Source of the DNA: Pseudogemmobacter hezensis
GTDB taxonomy: Bacteria; Pseudomonadota; Alphaproteobacteria; Rhodobacterales; Rhodobacteraceae
Direction: 5' to 3'
NCBI RefSeq assembly: GCF_013155295.1
Contig: NZ_JABJXT010000021.1
Span: forward strand, 1 to 64,000
DNA length: 64,000 bases
The notes beneath the pieces were generated by a model. The model was not told the origin of the DNA and did not search any database. It saw nothing but the letters and a program-made list of their open reading frames with translations. The position numbers and the translations under genes were made by a program. How positions within the stretch are numbered: the first letter of the stretch is position 1; every line of letters starts with the position of its first letter. Of the stretch, positions 62,752 through 64,000 are shown one piece after another.

Positions 62752-63822
62752 CTGTCCGAATCTGCCGCCCCCCCCAGCAAAGCGGATGCCCGCAGCCCCG
62801 GCCAGGATGCAGCATCGTCGCGCCCGGCGGTCAGGTCTCGCCCGACCTTGCGCACCATCGCGGCAGAAACCGGGCTGGCGGTGACCACCGTTTCACGGGC
62901 GCTGGCGGAAGATCCGCATATCAAAGCCGCGACCCGGGCGCTGGTGCGCGCGGCGGCGGACCGGCAGGGCTATGTGCCAGACCGGGCCGCGCAGCGTCTG
63001 CGCACCGGACGCACCAGGGTCGTACAGCTGCTGCTGAACCTGGATCACGAATTCCTCGGCGTCACGCATGAGCTGATCGGCGGACTAAGCGAGGCCCTGG
63101 CCGGCACCGGCTATTCGGTCACCATCTTTCCCGATCTGATCGGCGAGGACCGCCTGGCCCGGGTGCGCCGCATCGTCGAGACCCGGCTGGGCGACGGGGT
63201 GATCTTCAACCGGACAGAGCCCTTCGACCCCCGCGTGCGCTATCTGCTGGAGCAGGGTTTCCCCTTTGTCAGCCATGGCCGCACCGAGTTTACCACACCG
63301 CATCCATGGGTTGATTTCGACAATGAGGCCTTTGCCCGCATCGCGGTTGAACGCCTGATCGCCAAAGGCCGCAAACGCCTGCTGATGATCCTGCCGCCCG
63401 CGAATTTCTCATTCGCGCAGCATCTTCGCTGGGGGGCGGTGGCGGCGGCAAAGGGGGCCGGGATCATCTGCGAGATCCCCGAGGCCATCACCCTGGACAC
63501 CTCCGAGCGCGAGACCATTGCCTGGCTGCGCCACCGCCTGTCACAGCCCGATCGCCCCGATGGCATCATCGGTGTCGGCGAGGTGGCGGCGATGGCTGCG
63601 CTGGCTGCGATCAGCGATTGCGGGCTGACCCCAGGCGATCAGATCGACGTTGTGGCCAAGCGGGCCTCGGCGATTTTTGACCTGATGCGCCCGCGGATCG
63701 ATACGATGGTCGAGGATCTGCGGCTGGCCGGGCGCACTATGGGCGAGACCCTCTTGCGCACCATGGCCGGGGAAGACGTCTCGCAACTGCAGGTGCTGCA
63801 CCAGCCGCTGATCGAGTTCTGA
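62752..63822 (+). CDS. LacI-family transcriptional regulator
   Basis: A 356-residue regulator, probably controlling the divergent sugar ABC operon. An Ala/Pro/Ser-rich tail of about 30 residues precedes the helix-turn-helix (LRTIAAETGLAVTTVSRAL near residue 33). The hinge helix (AAQRLRTGRT near 83) and periplasmic-binding-like sensor domain follow. No ATG, GTG or TTG lies at a suitable place. A perfect AAGGAGG (62738-62744) stands seven bases before CTG 62752, which I take as the start. The in-frame ATG at 62638 would add 38 residues translated from promoter-like DNA and has no ribosome-binding site. Confidence 0.85.
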   Translation: MSESAAPPSKADARSPGQDAASSRPAVRSRPTLRTIAAETGLAVTTVSRALAEDPHIKAATRALVRAAADRQGYVPDRAAQRLRTGRTRVVQLLLNLDHEFLGVTHELIGGLSEALAGTGYSVTIFPDLIGEDRLARVRRIVETRLGDGVIFNRTEPFDPRVRYLLEQGFPFVSHGRTEFTTPHPWVDFDNEAFARIAVERLIAKGRKRLLMILPPANFSFAQHLRWGAVAAAKGAGIICEIPEAITLDTSERETIAWLRHRLSQPDRPDGIIGVGEVAAMAALAAISDCGLTPGDQIDVVAKRASAIFDLMRPRIDTMVEDLRLAGRTMGETLLRTMAGEDVSQLQVLHQPLIEF

Positions 63823-63827
63823 GCACC

Positions 63828-63847
63828 ACTGCCCGCCCATGCGGGCA
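63828..63847 (+). terminator. Hairpin after the LacI-type gene
   Basis: CTGCCCGC-CCAT-GCGGGCAG forms an 8-bp perfect stem directly after the stop; only a short T-rich tail (ATTTCT) follows. Confidence 0.6.
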
Positions 63848-63859
63848 GATTTCTGCAGG

Positions 63860-63877
63860 TTGTCACAAAACCTTCAT
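63860..63877 (+). promoter_or_regulatory. Weak Pho-box-like direct repeat
   Basis: TTGTCAC-AAAA-CCTTCAT has the 7-4-7 spacing of a PhoB site (two CTGTCAT-type halves) with three mismatches by eye. The gene it might control lies mostly beyond the window. Confidence 0.3.
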
Positions 63878-63912
63878 GCCTGTGTTGCACTGGTCTGCGA
63901 TGCTCTGCGGGC

Positions 63913-64000
63913 ATGCCCCCGGGGAAGAAATTGACGGATAGAGCGACGACCACGCCGCTGACAGCTGACAGCAGCTGTGAGCAGGCCTTTTGCCATATCA
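63913..64000 (+). CDS. Possible 5' end of a gene cut by the right edge
   Basis: An open frame from ATG 63913 (or TTG 63931 behind GGGGAAG) runs without stop to the window end. Only 29 residues are visible (ending SSCEQAFCHI) and no family can be read. It is given only because the frame is open and promoter-like DNA precedes it. Confidence 0.2.
   Translation, partial: MPPGKKLTDRATTTPLTADSSCEQAFCHI

Overview
The window is GC-rich chromosomal DNA of an alphaproteobacterium, most likely a member of the Rhodobacterales (Rhodobacter/Paracoccus group). The evidence is the gene content: a (2S)-methylsuccinyl-CoA dehydrogenase of the ethylmalonyl-CoA pathway, hisC next to an arogenate/prephenate dehydrogenase, an Hsp20-DUF1150 pair, a stand-alone Hint-domain protein, lgt-midA-pgeF and nfu-tsaB-rimI blocks, and many four-base (ATGA) or one-base (TGATG) gene overlaps. 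No rRNA, tRNA, CRISPR array, prophage or defence island was found. Most of the window is core or housekeeping sequence; the accessory parts are small.

Layout. 1-1128: a broken IS5-type transposase and undefined debris, then recO. 2.1-7.7 kb: an MFS transporter, mcd, a DUF3859 protein, a DsbD N-domain-like protein and yqgE. 7.8-10.1 kb: a Hint protein and rpsD with a promoter, long leader and terminator. 10.3-15.1 kb: a YhaO/YhaN-like nuclease-ATPase pair. 15.3-22.4 kb: a YqhA-type membrane protein, hisC-tyrC, an extensin-like peptidase, DUF2125, ChaC and a Mn-dependent pyrophosphatase. 22.5-28.3 kb: an Hsp70-like protein, a zinc-ribbon orphan in an AT-richer patch, a YdcH-like protein, hsp20-DUF1150, a decayed sat/cysC pseudogene, and a redoxin-like/2OG-dioxygenase fusion. 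28.6-31.8 kb: an AhpD-like protein, trxB, an Lrp regulator, a long gene-poor stretch and one small unknown gene. 32-38.4 kb: lgt-midA-pgeF, an UbiK-like protein, a secreted unknown protein, a VOC protein, and a TauE/SafE transporter with its TIGR02186 partner.

38.5-44.2 kb looks like a purine-nucleoside salvage operon: a BMP-type binding protein, an ATPase, two permeases and a purine-nucleoside phosphorylase. 44.4-50.7 kb carries rimI, tsaB and an nfu gene, a 54-residue small protein, dgkA, mntP, a universal stress protein, two thioesterases and an esterase. 50.9-57.6 kb carries a DUF1111 dihaem protein, imelysin and DUF1513 cluster, followed by exbB-exbD-tonB; together these suggest metal acquisition across the envelope. 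58.2-63.8 kb is a Gts-like glucose/mannose-type ABC transporter with a divergent LacI-family regulator.

The most noteworthy signals are regulatory or evolutionary. They are a sat/cysC pseudogene with several independent lesions; a LacI-type regulator that appears to start at CTG behind a perfect Shine-Dalgarno; four stacked hairpins between gtsA-like and gtsB-like genes; a palindrome type used twice; a cysteine-free redoxin/dioxygenase fusion; two small genes; and many short tandem duplications (7-18 bp units) in spacers and gene ends. I did not find a clearly new multi-gene system.
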